This document shows, piece after piece, positions 30,901 through 42,900 of a stretch of DNA of 64,000 nucleotides. A model generated the notes under the pieces. It had not been told where the DNA came from, searched no databases, and saw nothing but the letters and a program-made list of their open reading frames with translations. The position numbers and the translations under genes were made by a program. The stretch comes from Nyssa sinensis (taxonomy: Eukaryota > Streptophyta > Magnoliopsida > Cornales > Nyssaceae), in NCBI GenBank assembly GCA_008638375.1, contig CM018032.1:8415001-8479000 (forward strand), read 5' to 3'. Each line of letters starts with the position of its first letter. Position 1 is the stretch's first letter.

Positions 30901-32435
30901 CATCCCAATCGTTGTCCAAGATGCTAAATCCTATACAACACATGAATGAGAAAAGAAAATAAGGCAGCAAGAAGAATGAAGAGCAAGCCTTTTAGCAGAA
31001 ATTAAATTGAAATTGAAAGAGGGGGCACAAAACACATTTTGAAGGACTGAATTCTCGGATAAGTGCATAACACCAATGTGAGTAATAGGGACAGCTGCAC
31101 CATTAAGTAATTTAACTAAAGAATATACAGTGGCCGTGATGGATGAATAAAGAGAGGGGCAACAGATCATGTGATATGTTGCTCCAGTGTCTATTATCCA
31201 AGGGGTGGTGTGTGTTTGGGTTGATAAACAAGTAACCATACCAGAAACTTTAGAGTTAGTGACATGCTGAGAAGATGGGGAAGGTTGAGTAATAGACATG
31301 GTGGCCATGGCTGAATTGGTGTCCTTACAATGCAACAAAGCCAGTAGTTGATTATATTGACCCTTGGTAAGAGCCAAATTCTCAGAGGACTCTTCATCAT
31401 GATCATCAACAAAACATGCTCGAGAAGGAGCAACAGCAGCAGCAACAAAGTTCTTGTTTTTGCCATGAAGTTATGGCCATGGGGTATCCGTTTAATTTGT
31501 AAAATTTCTCAACAGAATGGACAGACATATTGCAGTGAGTACACAAAGGTGGGGTTGCATTTCCTACTTCGAAGCAATTCTCAAGAGTGTGACCCTGGAT
31601 TTTGCAATGAGTGCAATAAGGACGAGTTGGTTTCTGAGCTACAGAGTTATGAAATTTCTGGGCAGGTTTGGAAGAAGAGAGGTTGGTTTTAGCCATCATG
31701 GCCATGAGGTCAGAGTTAGAGGGTTGGGTAAGCATGAGATGTTGTCGTTCTTGCTATTGAATCATGGAGAAAACTCGATTAAGAGGGGGTAGGGGTTCAA
31801 GAAGCATAATCTGATCTCTAGAAGGGGAATAAGAATCAGACAAACCCATTAAAAATTGTATGACACAATCACGATCGTATCGATCATTTAAGACCTTCAG
31901 TTTGCCACAATCACAAACAGGTATAGGGTCATAGATAGCCAAATTCATCCCATAAAATTTTTAAGCGGCCAAAATAAGTGCTAATGGAATCCTGACCTTG
32001 AGAGAGGCTAGCAAGATCCCGTTTGAGTTGAAATATGCGAGAACCATTTTGTTGAGTAAAACGGTCCTGAAGTTCAAGCTAGAGAATGTGAGAATCATCG
32101 ACCAAAGAAGAACTTACAGAATTTTGAAACCAGGAGATGACTAAATCATTGCAACGTTCCCATGCTTCAAAAATTGGATTAGTGGCATCTTGAGATTTGG
32201 AAATGGTCCCATCGATGAAACCAAGCTTGTTCTTGGCTCGAAGGGCACGACTTACAGCTCGAGACCAACTGACATAATTGTCAGCAGTCAAGAGATCTAA
32301 AACCAAGGCAGCAACGGGATTGTCACCGTTGTCGATGCGAAATGGGTTGAAAGGATCTGAAAAATTGAGAAACCTTTCGTTAGGATTTTTGGGGGGAGAA
32401 GGTGTTTTAGGATTGATGTTTTCAGAGCTAGCCAT
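27924..32435 (-). pseudogene. Copia B gag-pol polyprotein, broken
   Basis: Gag begins MASSENINPK at 32435 and stays open for over 100 codons, unlike copia A. Zinc-knuckle-like CTHC motifs (31406-31735), protease DTGA (near 31190), pre-integrase and integrase core (30762-30289) and the rest of integrase (30319-30062) follow. The integrase frameshift in an A run near 30300 is shared with copia A. The next open segment (29995-29030) runs from the end of integrase into reverse transcriptase; YVDD is near 28865 and RNase H ends at about 27930. Several later breaks. Not functional. Confidence 0.92.
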
Positions 32436-32456
32436 GGTGAGAAGTTTGGATCGAGG

Positions 32457-32471
32457 GGAGCTCTAATACCA
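32457..32471 (-). other. Copia B primer binding site
   Basis: Same initiator-Met-type site, TGGTATTAGAGCTCC, next to the 5' LTR. Confidence 0.85.
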
Positions 32472-32746
32472 TGTAACAAAATGACGAAGAGAGGAATGCA
32501 GAGAAGAAAATGGAGAGAAAATATTCTCTGATCTAATTTATTCAAAGCTGTACACTCACTCATCTATATACAATTACAAAATGAATCTTCTAACAACCTA
32601 TAAAAGGAAAAATACATTATTGTCCTTCTGTATAACTCAGCAAACAGAAATATAAATAACAGAAAAATAATGGAAGAATGGAAATCATCCTTCTTCAAAA
32701 ATGGACACTTTCCCTTTATTCGAATATGATGTATTATGCTCCAATA
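32472..32746 (-). repeat. Copia B 5' LTR
   Basis: 275 bases; about 11 bases shorter than the other LTRs because of a deletion near 32510. Confidence 0.88.
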
Positions 32747-32771
32747 CAACTAGCTAGCTCAGTGGGAGGCA

Positions 32772-33215
32772 ATTTGTTTTTACCTTAGATAAATTACACT
32801 TAATTTCTCTTGAGGTTTTTAATAATTATAAATATTTTTTTTTAAATTTCTGAAATCATACTGACATGTCTTACTTGTACTGATAAATTACAAATATCTT
32901 CCATCTAGTCCAATTTTTTTTTCTTAAAATGACAAAAGTGCACCATTCAATTTTTTTTAATTCTTTTTCCAAATAAATATTAATTAAAACATTCTTTGGT
33001 TAAAAAAATATAATTTAATTATATTAAAGTTATTTTATATAAAATAAATAAATAAATAAAATTTGAAAAATGGTTAAAATTAAAAATAAAAATAAAAGGA
33101 ACACTTTTTTATTATTATAAAATAAAATAAAATGAAAGAGTCATTCCAAAATTCTCAAAAAAAAAAAAATTATAATTATTAAAAACTTTTGGAAAAAGAT
33201 TAATATAATTATTAT
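32772..33215. mobile_element. Foldback element, family FB, copy in the D2 right flank
   Basis: Same arms and order as 6470-6910, continuing past the block boundary at 32960. It is the intact counterpart of the truncated copy at 22630-22815. Confidence 0.55.
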
Positions 33216-33720
33216 TTTTCTTTTTAACAGCTCAATGCTTAGCTTTAAGTCACAGTCACACCACGATACATTTTGTTTTGATGGTTCATTTTCTTGTTCC
33301 CCATCCAAATTTATCGGAACACCTGGCTTGAATTATCCCAACAGTCAAGTCTAGGTTCTGGTGCCCCGCTGAAGATGATCTCAGTGATATGTCAAGATAA
33401 GCAAACCACGATAAGTGGATGGCTTTGCTATCAGGTAACTGACTGGGGTTACATTTTAATTGAAATGATGTCCAAATGAAATGACAAACCCTATTGTGCT
33501 CTTTTTTTTTTTTTTTTGGATATGTTTACCGGAATGATTGGATGAGTTAGTTTCTCAATTAGGTGCTTGACAAGATTATTCAACGTAATTATATATAAAA
33601 GACAAATTTTTTGAAATTTTCTTTTATTTAATAAAAATTTTGATATGTAAAAATATAAATATATATTGAATATTATAATAATTGATATTGAAAATATATA
33701 ATTTACCCTATAATATATAT
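33216..33720. repeat. End of the ADH-unit homology
   Basis: Matches 6905-7380, including the stretch around 33290-33480, and ends in a TA run near 33712-33724 where similarity to the ADH-1 flank stops. This is the right-hand limit of the array. The short frame at 33294-33479 is the reverse of the one at 6956-7198 and has no recognised domain. Confidence 0.75.
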
Positions 33721-33721
33721 A

Positions 33722-34200
33722 TATTAGGCTAAATTATACTAGTTCCTGAAGCTTGTGAAATAACACTGCATTCTTCCACTTTTACTGATAAACTATAAAT
33801 ATCTTCCATCTAATCTTTTTTTTTTTTCAAAATAAAAAATGCCACTTTCATGTGTTTTTTTTGGTTACATTTTTTTAATTTGACCATTTTTTTTAACTTT
33901 TTTGAAATAATTTTTTATTTTATATAAAAATAAATTAAGATAAATAACTTATATTTGTTGTTTTTGATTAATATTTATTTGAAAAAAAAGGTTAACAAAT
34001 TGGGTTGAGTTAAAACAAAATGGGACTCTTTTGTTATCTTTTTAAGAAAAATTGTACTGGAGTAAAAGTATTTGTAATTTGTGAATAAAATAAGACGATA
34101 CAGTGTCATTTCAAAATTTTCAAAAGAAAACTTTATAATTACTTAAATGCTCAAAAAAATCAATGTAATTTATCTTATATTAATATTATATAAGACAAAA
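33722..34200. mobile_element. Foldback element, family FB
   Basis: The left arm has AAATTATACTAGTTCC and GATAAACTATAAATATCTTCC. The right arm carries the inverted order with GTATTTGTAATTTGTGAAT and CAATGTAATTTATC. A divergent family member. Confidence 0.5.
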
Positions 34201-35967
34201 AATAAATAAATCTCCTACGCTAAAATTTTTTTGGGCATTGTCCACACCCAAAAACCATATTTAACATAATAACAAAGAGAAATGCTAGATGTTTCAAATT
34301 TTTGTATTAAAATTTGTATCGTAAATGATGTAGTAATAAAAAATTAAATAACTATCTAAAACACAACTAATAATTTAATAATACATCATTGCCTCTTTGC
34401 TTGTTAAAGTAAGATTGTTTACATCGAAAGTTTTCTTAAAGTCTGCAAACCTCACTCTCCATACTTCCGTCATTGAATTTGCCCTTTATTAATTGAGATA
34501 AAAAAATTTAATACAAAAATTTAAAACATTGTGTATTATTAAATAATAAAATGTTCAGAAATAGTATAAAAGCTTAGATGGTGAGGCAACACTAAGAGAT
34601 GAAATTTTCAAAAGTAGTAACATGAAATCTAAAATGCAGATAATTAAGACTATTTTTTCTTCCAATAATTTATTGGCTGATTGACATACTACCTAACCAA
34701 GATCGTTAGTCAGATTATTTGTCTATGGTATAGCAAATCATGTGATAGATTGCACAAGATTTGGACTGAATGGATATTGGATATTACTTACAATGGTTCA
34801 TCTATAAAGCCATTTTCATTGCCGATTCAAAATTTTATTTAAATTTAAGTAAATGCTTGTTTTGAATTTTTTGTTTTTTTTAATGGTTTTACACAAATTA
34901 AATTACAGTTATGAATTTGAATTTATGAATAATAAAGTATAAATTTGGGTTTTAACTTAAGTAAAAATATATTTGATATGAGTTTGAATTTAGGGTTGGA
35001 AAAAATATTTTTACGATTTTTTATTCAAATTTAAATTTGAGTGTAGATTTGAATAATTAGTAAAAATGACGTAGAAGGATTCATTAAAATTTGTTCTTTT
35101 TTTCTCGTGTTTTCTCTGCAATCTTATGAATTTACATGTACCATATGCTATCTTAGTTGCTTTTGGTTGTGAAAACCTTTTTTTCTTTTTTGAACTTAGG
35201 TTGTGTTTGAATGAGTGGCTCCACCGTTCGTTTGTCTATTTTCACATTTAAATAGGCTTTTGAGATAAGTGAGTATTTGTTTGGACATCTCAAAACGCCT
35301 TTTGAAATAAGTGGATGTTTGTTTGAACTTTTTGAAACGTTCGTTTAGATATTTTTAAGACCAAAATAGACGTTTTAAAAAAGTGTCAATAAATAACTTT
35401 TTTAAAACGCCATTTTTCTAAACGTTCATTTTCATTGCTGATCCAAATGAGCACTTAGTCAAGGATGGCAACGGTGTTAGACACGGATGGGTCCATCTTC
35501 TTGCCCAACTAGCATTTCCAACCTGGATTTGAAAAAAGACATTTAGCCACAATATTTTGGTCCCATTCCTAATGGAACGAATTCGTAAACAAAATAAATA
35601 GATGGGAACATGAAAAAAAAAAATAGAATTTGACATTAGTTTAGAACAAGATGGGTTTAGTATCATTACTTTGTCCTGATTATATATTTAAACTTTATAA
35701 AAACCATTCAATATTCTCCTATTCTCTTAAATACTTCACATATATAGATCTAAATATATATAATATTTGTATATATATTATATGCATACAATTTGTATAC
35801 ACGTGTATCTAATTAGGCTTAAGTCTCTATAAAAGATATTAAATTGTCATAAAGTTAAAGCATTTTTTACTTTTGAGTTGAATGACAGTTGATGATTTTT
35901 TTTTTTTTTACTTCTAGTACATTTTGTTGAGTAGTCACTTTTTTTTTTCTCAAATTGGCAAGAATAC
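34201..35967. other. Gene-free AT-rich stretch with degenerate MITE-like repeats
   Basis: No credible gene. About 34818-35070 has loosely inverted ends (GCCATTTTCATTGCCGATTC against GTCATTTTTACTAATTATTC) resembling the element at 11731. About 35203-35459 has TTAGGTTGTGTTTGAATGAG and an inverted GTGCTCATTTGGATCAG, resembling a MITE in the PIN intron. About 35460-35660 begins GGATGGCAACGG like a common plant dispersed repeat; the minus-strand frame there is not a gene. Boundaries are uncertain. Confidence 0.35.
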
Positions 35968-36315
35968 ATTATTTATCAAACCTACACACCGGTCTCTTTT
36001 GCTAATATGAAATTTTACAAATTTGGATTTTTTTTTCCTTCAAATTTTTATATTTAATATGGATCTTGTTTAATAAATTTCGAATTATTTATCAAACCTA
36101 CACACCGGTCTCTTTAGCTAATACGAAATTTTACAAATTTGGAGTTTTTTTTCCTTCAAATTTTTATATTTAATATGGATATTGTTTAATAAATCTCGAA
36201 TTATTTATCAAACCTACACACCGGTCTCTTTAGCTAATACGAAATTTTACAAATTTGAAATTTTTTTTTCCTTCAAATTTTATATTTAATATGGATCTTG
36301 CTTGATAAATCTCGA
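35968..36315. repeat. Three tandem 116-bp repeats
   Basis: Units begin at 35968, 36084 and 36200, each with ATTATTTATCAAACC followed by TACACACCGGTCTCTTT. The second and third are more alike than the first. No reading frame. Confidence 0.9.
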
Positions 36316-37690
36316 GTTTAGAATCTAAATTTATAATTTTTATTAAAAATAGATTTATAAGTTTCAAGTTATTAAATTTTGAAATTTTGCAAAATCAATT
36401 TGTGGGTGCTCTTGAGTTTAAGGGATTTTTGTTGGAAGAAGTATTTTTTGACACTGAATAATGAAAAAAATTTATGAGTTAATATATTTGGGCTTGAACT
36501 AAATAATAATTTTAATACTTTTAAAAGAATGTGTCATTTTTAAGCAGAGAACTGTTCCAAACCTGCCACATTGTCATTCCTACCCACAGCCTAGTTAACA
36601 CATGACATTCTTTTTCCTTTTTCTGAATTTACAAGGTTTTAAAGAGCTGCTTTTCTAGCTGGTTCATAAATTCAATTAGAAGAAGAACTTTTTAGATTTT
36701 TTTGCTGGTTTGAACACACCTTCATTTTTATTGTTTTAATTATTATTTTTATTGTGTTTAAAAAAAAATTTAAAAAAATGAGAATTTTAAAACTACATGT
36801 ATTTTCTGGTAATTTTATTCTTAACGAATTTAAAATTTTGAAAATTTGAAAAAGTAGTTTTCTAAAAAGGAGACTTTTTAGAAAAACTTTTTGAAAATTT
36901 CCTACCAAATGCATCTTTTGTTAGTATTTTTATTTTTTGTTTTAGAGAAGAAAAAATAATTTTTGAAAACATAGCTAAAGAGGCATTTTCACCAAATTTG
37001 AAAAAAAAAAAAAGAAAGAAAGAAAAGCAAATCAAATCATATCATATGAAAGCCAATTCATGAATTAGCTAGAAGCCCAAATCATAGTCTCTCTATTAAT
37101 GCCCCTAACCCTGTGTACTAGGTAATACTTTATTTTAATTCGACGGAAATTACAAATTTTAACTAGATGTGTGTGCATTTGTTGAGTCTTGAATTTGAGT
37201 TACGATTATGGGAGGAGAAGCTTTCATCATCTCGAATGGAACCTCAATCAATGATATCTTGTAGAAAGCGCGGGTTATAACAAGACTGGGCCTTAATTGG
37301 GCCTGGCGGGGCTTCATTGAATTAACATAATATCCTCTATCAAGAGGCCTGTTCATTTCACCAATACTAACCAAGAACCCATTGTATGAGTGAGGGCCCT
37401 GTTGGTCCAGCCTTGTGAGGTTTAGATAAAAGGATTATAGTGTCACAGCCCAAGCCATTGGCAAGAGTGGGAAACTGGGAATCCTCTTCTCGTACAATTT
37501 AAATGTGACTTGTGGGTGATTACAACTACCCCAACATTCATATTAATTATAGTTGAGTTTTCTACTTATTTAAAAAAATAATATAATCTACATGTTTTAA
37601 CTCAGTTTTTGATTTTAGAAAAATGATTTATAGTTGTTGCTTGTGGTTACTTCCTCAAACGCACTTTTGTAAATTTGACAAAGTTTGATT
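36316..37690. other. Gene-free stretch
   Basis: AT-rich, with runs of A near 37000-37025. The minus-strand frame at 37159-37374 (71 residues) lies in a more GC-balanced patch (37150-37450) that could be an old gene or transposon fragment, but shows no recognised domain. Confidence 0.3.
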
Positions 37691-38226
37691 AGGGGTGTCA
37701 ATTTTTAACACGACACGATAACACGACTCGAACACGATACGAAAGTCACTGGTTTGGGTTTAGTATAAATGGGTTTGGGTCATAAACAGATTGACGCGTA
37801 TAACACGATTAATAAATAGGTCGGGTTTGGATTTTACTAGTATCAACCCGTTTAACACGACTTAACACGTTTAATTATAAAATATATTATGAGTTAAAGT
37901 AATTCATCTCACATCAAATATTTATCAAGGTTTTGAGATTGTTTATTTATAAAAGAGGTTTCTACTTTGATTTGATCAATATTCAAAATTACTAAACTTA
38001 AAAATTATCTATACATATTAAAAGATAGGTAAATTTTTTTATTTAAAAAATAAAAAAATTAAAATAAATTGGTTAAGTGGGTCGACACGTATAACCCGTT
38101 TAATAAATGTGTTAGGTTTGGGTTTTGAAACTTGACACGATTAGTTAATAGTGTCGGGTTAGGGTTCACACATATTTTTGAATATGTATATCTTGACACG
38201 ACACAATAATATGAATTGACACCCCT
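37691..38226. mobile_element. 536-bp TIR element with 10-bp target duplication
   Basis: It begins AGGGGTGTCAATT and ends AATTGACACCCCT, a perfect 13-base terminal inverted repeat. Inside, both ends carry ACACGACAC-type motifs in inverted order. It is flanked by AAGTTTGATT (37681-37690) and AAGTTTAATT (38227-38236), a 10-bp direct repeat with one mismatch. The length suggests a Mutator-like (9-10 bp) non-autonomous element, though an hAT origin is possible. No coding capacity. Confidence 0.8.
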
Positions 38227-38340
38227 AAGTTTAATTATACAAAAAGAAAATTACAGTTTTGTCAAATAGTCAAATATATTTTTAGAAAAAAAATTTTATA
38301 CACGCAAAAGTATTCCTAGAAGGCCCCTAATGACACTTTA

Positions 38341-38394
38341 TATATATATATATATACATATACATATGTGTGTGTGATTATATATATATATATA
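38341..38394. repeat. Compound TA/TG microsatellite
   Basis: TA run, then imperfect TACATA, a short GT run and another TA run. Confidence 0.9.
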
Positions 38395-39500
38395 TGATAT
38401 ACGGGAATAAGGAATTGAACTTACACTAATTATGTGAGTAGTGAACACTTGCATCCGTTCAATATGACCATAGTTTTCCTAATGACACTTAACAATTGAG
38501 AGAAAAATATGAATTGAAAACAAAATTTCCATTCATCAGAGTCGGGAGGATTTGTGAATAATGAAGAAATGAGATTATTTAGTTCAAAGATGTAAATTTC
38601 TTTAACTAATAAAGCTTCTAAACAGGAAGAACGCAAGAATTTCATTTTTGGCCTCTCTATGATTCTCCTATATAAAGAAGTTCCTGTACAACTTATCAAT
38701 TTAATTCAATATCGAGTGATTCTTTCTAATTTTATCAAATACTTTAATAAGAAAACAAATTCATTGAGATAAAAAATTTGTTTTGTCTTTTAATAAAAGG
38801 TAATTTTGTAATAGAAAAAAATGAAAGAGAAAAAATTGTTGTATTTTTTATTTTATTTTTTAAATGTCTTTCTAATTTTTATCAATAAAATGATATTATT
38901 TTAATATTGAATCTGCATTTGATGAATTTTTAATTACGTCACAAAAAGTAATTGAATCTTAATTGCCCCAATTTGAAAAGTATAATAATGCTTTTTTTCA
39001 AAATCAAGTTTTGATATATAGCCCACTAAACCCTAATTGTAAAACATAACTTCTAAAAAAATAAAAAAATGACTACTTTTAAAAATAAGTTTGATTTTTT
39101 TACAACTTTTATCACGAATTACTACACTTACACTTTACTCGGTATATATAATATAAAAGATAAAAAAAATTCATAATTGAAATTATTTCTACATAATTTT
39201 TATCTAACATCCAAACAATAAATTAATTATAGACTTTAAAATTTATTCTTTAATAATTAATTATTTAAAATATAAAGTTTTATCGAATGGGTATAAAATC
39301 TTGGGAAGAATGTTAAAAATTAGTAATTTAATTTATACGTATCCTTAATGTGTCAATATCTTATATATGTATATATATTATACACATCAATTAATATGTC
39401 AATATTATATATATAATATATATTACACGCATCAATGAAAGATCGCTCAATTGACAGAGCATATTTCTTAATTGCAAGTAATTGAGCCGTCCACATGTAG
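38395..39500. other. Gene-free stretch
   Basis: AT-rich. Near 39435-39455 GCTCAATTGACAGAGCA resembles tRNA box A, but no convincing box B follows. The minus-strand frame at 38430-38699 has no recognised domain. A patch near 38400-38470 resembles 42690-42770, perhaps an old dispersed repeat. Confidence 0.3.
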
Positions 39501-39508
39501 TAAAATTG

Positions 39509-40592
39509 AATTTTTGACCCGACTCGGGTCTTTTCAAAACCTATTGACCCGATTCAAGTATATTTCAACTTATTTTTCGGATTCATGCATTTTTTAAAAA
39601 AAGTATAAGTCTTAGACACATTTAGGATTTTTTTTTGCCTAAAGGCGTGTTAGTCTTAGACGCTTTTAAAAAGGGTCTTAATCTTAGACGCTTTTAAAAA
39701 GCGTCTTAATCTTATACCCTTTTAATTAACCTAAAAACTTGAGATTAATTAAAAGCGTATAAGACTTAGACGTCTTTCAAAGACGTTTAAGATATCTTCA
39801 TCGGCTCCTCCACCACCATTGTTACCATCGCAAGCTTTTCAGGCCTCAACACCCTCGGCCTGTCGATCGCCAGAACCGACCTAGAAGTGGATGGCATCGT
39901 AACGCCACACTCTCACCCAAGAGCCTCTTGAGATGATGTTTGTAAGCAAAAGTGATGTTGTCACTGGATTTATTGATACAAGGACCAACGTGTTCCAGAA
40001 GGTTCTCAAGGAAGGTGATGTGTTCTTGTTTCCTAGAGGTTTGCTTCATTACTTTTTGAATTCTGGTTTTGAGCTTGCTACTGTTTTCTCTGTGCTTAAT
40101 AGCCATAACCCTGGTGTCGTGAGCATCTTTGGTGCAATGTTTGCTGTTGATTTGGCGGCTAAACAAATGATAATGCAGAGATTGATTTCTTTTTCTACAA
40201 TGGAGGTGGATCGTGTTGGAAATGTGACATTTTATTCGTTTTACGCCCATGTTGTAACAAAATTTGAAGGTGTTGAGGCCTGAAAAGTCTGCGGTGGTGA
40301 CAATGGTGGTGGAGTAGTGGACGAAGATGTCTTAGATTCCTTTGAAAAATGCATAAGACTTAGACATTTTAAAAGGCGCATAAGACTTATACATCTTTAG
40401 TTAATGTCAAATTTTTATGTTAATTAAAGGCGTATAAGATTAAAACGTCTTTTAAAAGCGTCTAAAATTAACAAGTTTTTGGTTAAAAGAAATTTTAAAA
40501 TATTTAAAACCTGTACGCTTTTAAATTTAAATATAGTTGAATTGAATCGAATCAATAAGTTTTGAAAAGATTCAAGTCGGTTAAAAATTTCA
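39509..40592. mobile_element. Foldback element with captured germin-like fragment
   Basis: The left arm (39509-39854) and right arm (40269-40592) are imperfect inverted copies over about 325-345 bases. Outer parts read TTTTGACCCGACTCGGGTC on the left against TTTTAACCGACTTGAATC when the right arm is complemented. Inner parts share CAGGCCTCAACACC. TAAAATTG flanks both sides (39501-39508 and 40593-40600), an 8-bp target duplication. The arms are rich in a repeated motif, TTAGACGCTTTTAAAA. The 414-base spacer is mostly host gene sequence. Structurally like a Pack-MULE or foldback transposon; the superfamily is unsettled. Confidence 0.8.
39837..40283 (+). pseudogene. Captured germin-like (cupin) gene fragment
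   Basis: Translated on the plus strand, 39837-39925 gives a run with GLNTLGLSIARTDLEVDG and then PHSHPRA, the germin box with two metal-binding histidines. One extra T near 39928 shifts the frame. From 39933 the frame continues with MMFVSKSDVVTGF, LKEGDVFLFPRGLLHY (cupin motif 2 region) and NSHNPGVVSIFGAMF. These match secreted apoplastic germin-like proteins. The signal peptide and N-terminal cysteines are absent and the fragment is uninterrupted by an intron. It sits between transposon arms, so it is captured DNA, not a working gene. Confidence 0.85.
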
Positions 40593-40600
40593 TAAAATTG

Positions 40601-41029
40601 CATAGTGATGACGCAAGCAAACATATAATATTCAAAGAAAGATGAAGTCAAGGGGACAGAAATACGAAAGCACAGAGTGATGGGCCGGTGAAGACCAGGA
40701 CACGCCTGCCACCGTCTCAGGTGTTGTGGCCGGGCCCACTGTATGCCACATGTCATTTCACTATCACTATTACGACAAACACCACCGGAACTTCTTCCCA
40801 CTGCTTTCTCCGCTCCCACGGAATGGGTATTTTCTTGTTTTTTTTTTTTTGAAATAAAATCAAGAGATTAAAATTTATTTTTTAATAAAAATAAAATTTA
40901 TTTTTTAATAAATATGGACATAATAATAATATTATTTTTAAAAAATAAAAATAAATACAGAAAAAGAATTTTGTAACCAACCTATATGAATCTCAAGCTT
41001 TAAAACAGTGATCAAATTATAATTTTTTT
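40601..41029. other. Gene-free stretch
   Basis: Contains a GC-richer patch at 40660-40825. The minus-strand frame there (40424-40819) runs into the transposon arm and shows no family resemblance. Confidence 0.3.
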
Positions 41030-41550
41030 GAATAAATTAAATTAAATTTTTTTTAAATTAATGATAATTACACTGATTTTTTTTTAAAAAATTTTTAAAG
41101 TTATATTGACATTCCCTGTTTTATCTGATAATACACAGATACCTCTAATCATTTTTTTTTTCTTTTAAAATGACGAAGTTGTCTCTTCTATTTATTTATT
41201 TTATATTTTTCTAATTTTGACCAATTATTTTCTTACTTTTTAAATTTTTTATTTTATTTAAAATAAATTTAAGATCAATAACTTATTTTTATTTTATATA
41301 AAAATGAATTTAAAGTTTTTATCAATATTTATTTCAAAACTAAAAAGAAAAGGTCAAAATTTAAAAAATTAAAAAAAAAAATGAAAGGGATAGTTTTGTT
41401 ATTTTGAAGAAAAAACTGGTTGAAGTGGGTATCTATATATTGTCAGGTAAAATATGAGAGGTCAGTATAATTTCAAAAACCATAAGAGAGATCAGTATAA
41501 TTATCATAAATCTCAAGAAAGATTAGTATAATTTATCCCTTTTTTAACTA
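41030..41550. mobile_element. Foldback element, family FB (best preserved)
   Basis: Two arms of about 170 bases in inverted orientation. On the left are GATAATTACACTGAT, AAGTTATATTGACA, ATCTGATAATACACAGATACC and AAAATGACGAAGTTGTC. The complemented right arm gives GATAATTATACTGATC, GAAATTATACTGACC, ACCTGACAATATATAGATACC and AAAATAACAAAACTATCC. The order and spacing agree, so the hairpin is clear. No coding capacity. Confidence 0.75.
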
Positions 41551-42897
41551 TTTGATAATCGAACCTATTGTTGGATTGATCATATTTATACACCAACCAC
41601 CTTGAACTGGTATTTATTATTCACGGTTGCAATGCACTCGTGTCAATGAATGATAATTGATAAATTAGCAAAATTTATAAATTTTACGAATATATATACT
41701 TATTTGTCAATAATTCATTTAGTTCAAGATATAATGCACCGAAGCCGATGAATAGTTTTTCAACCACCTATCCTTCAACTTGTTTGTATGGAACTTGAAC
41801 TCTTATTATTTCTTCAAAGACAGATAGAAAATAAACTGCTTATTAGCTCCAATCATTTATTTTTTTTCATAACAACTCAATCAGATTAGGATACTTAGAA
41901 TTAACTCGACTCAACTTGAAAAGTCTTATTTATTCTCAACTATTTAGGAGTGTTAAACTAAATATGAATTTGTCCATAATTGAGCATTTTATTATTATTA
42001 TTATTAGAGAAAATACTCTTTTCTTCAACAAGAGAGGGAAAAGGGATAGTTTTATTTATTTATTTTTTTGAGTTGGGGGTTGATTTGGTAGTGGAACTAA
42101 ATTGCAGATGTTAGCCTTCATATTTAAAAAAAAATATCTCACAGGGTTTCTCCACATCATATCTTCTTTTGGTACACATGAACAAAGGACTTTATCACTT
42201 GTAATTTTCATCTTTTCATAATTTTTGAAAAGTAAGGATGCTTTTTGGAAACTTTAGCCAGCTTTATGAGCATTGAAAAAAGTCGAGCCTTTTTCTTTCC
42301 CCTTTGTTGCAGGGAAATGAAATCCATAATTGGATCCAAGTTAGCTTTTATCAGCCCACAACTGTACACACAAACAGGGCCTGGACCATTGGGCCATCAT
42401 CACCATCACAGTTGAGGATTTCTTTCTAGATTTTCCATGATCCGTCCAACCATAACAAAAGAAGTGATAATGATCATGCTTCTTTTCTTCTTCTTTTTCA
42501 CTGCAAGAGGAAGATAATTTTCTTTCAAATAGGTGGGATTTTTCATAGAAGGGGACCCTTTTTTCCACCCTTTATATATATGTACTCCAAGTCTCCAACC
42601 GCACTATAAAGCATCAAATGGGCCAAAGGTCTGTCATCCTTATTGCTCCGATTGGGCTTCTTTTATATGATTTTTTTTATATATACAACAATGGAAGAGG
42701 TGGAATCAAATTGATCGTACTAATTACGTAAATAATATGTACTTGCATCACTTGAATATGACATTAGTTCTGTACTATATGAGTTGTAACAACTATAATT
42801 ATTGTAAAGGATCCTTTGTGAATTTTAAAAACACTGATATGAATAAAGTTGTGTGCTGCCTGGAATGGTAAGAGATGAATAGGTTATGTTTTTGTTG
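41551..42897. other. Gene-free stretch
   Basis: Mixed AT-rich DNA. The minus-strand frame at 42341-42568 is short and without a recognised domain. A patch at 42300-42600 is less AT-rich and might be an old gene flank. Confidence 0.3.
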
Positions 42898-42900
42898 TTA

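Larger units (their letters stand above)
27623..32746 (-). mobile_element. Ty1-copia retrotransposon B (degenerate)
   Basis: 5124 bp, minus orientation, the duplicated partner of copia A. It keeps the polypurine tract and both LTR inner ends that copia A partly lost. Domain order is identical. It carries several small private deletions, for example in the 5' LTR and near 28635, and shares the integrase frameshift. Confidence 0.95.

Noticed and set aside
35968..36315. CRISPR-like array
   Set aside because: The entire 116-bp unit repeats with no unique spacers, in a plant genome.
39430..39490. Possible tRNA gene or SINE with GCTCAATTGACAGAGCA
   Set aside because: Box A-like only; the downstream sequence does not supply box B or a cloverleaf.
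40424..40819. 131-residue minus-strand frame
   Set aside because: Runs into the arm of the foldback element, has no family resemblance and no supporting splice structure.
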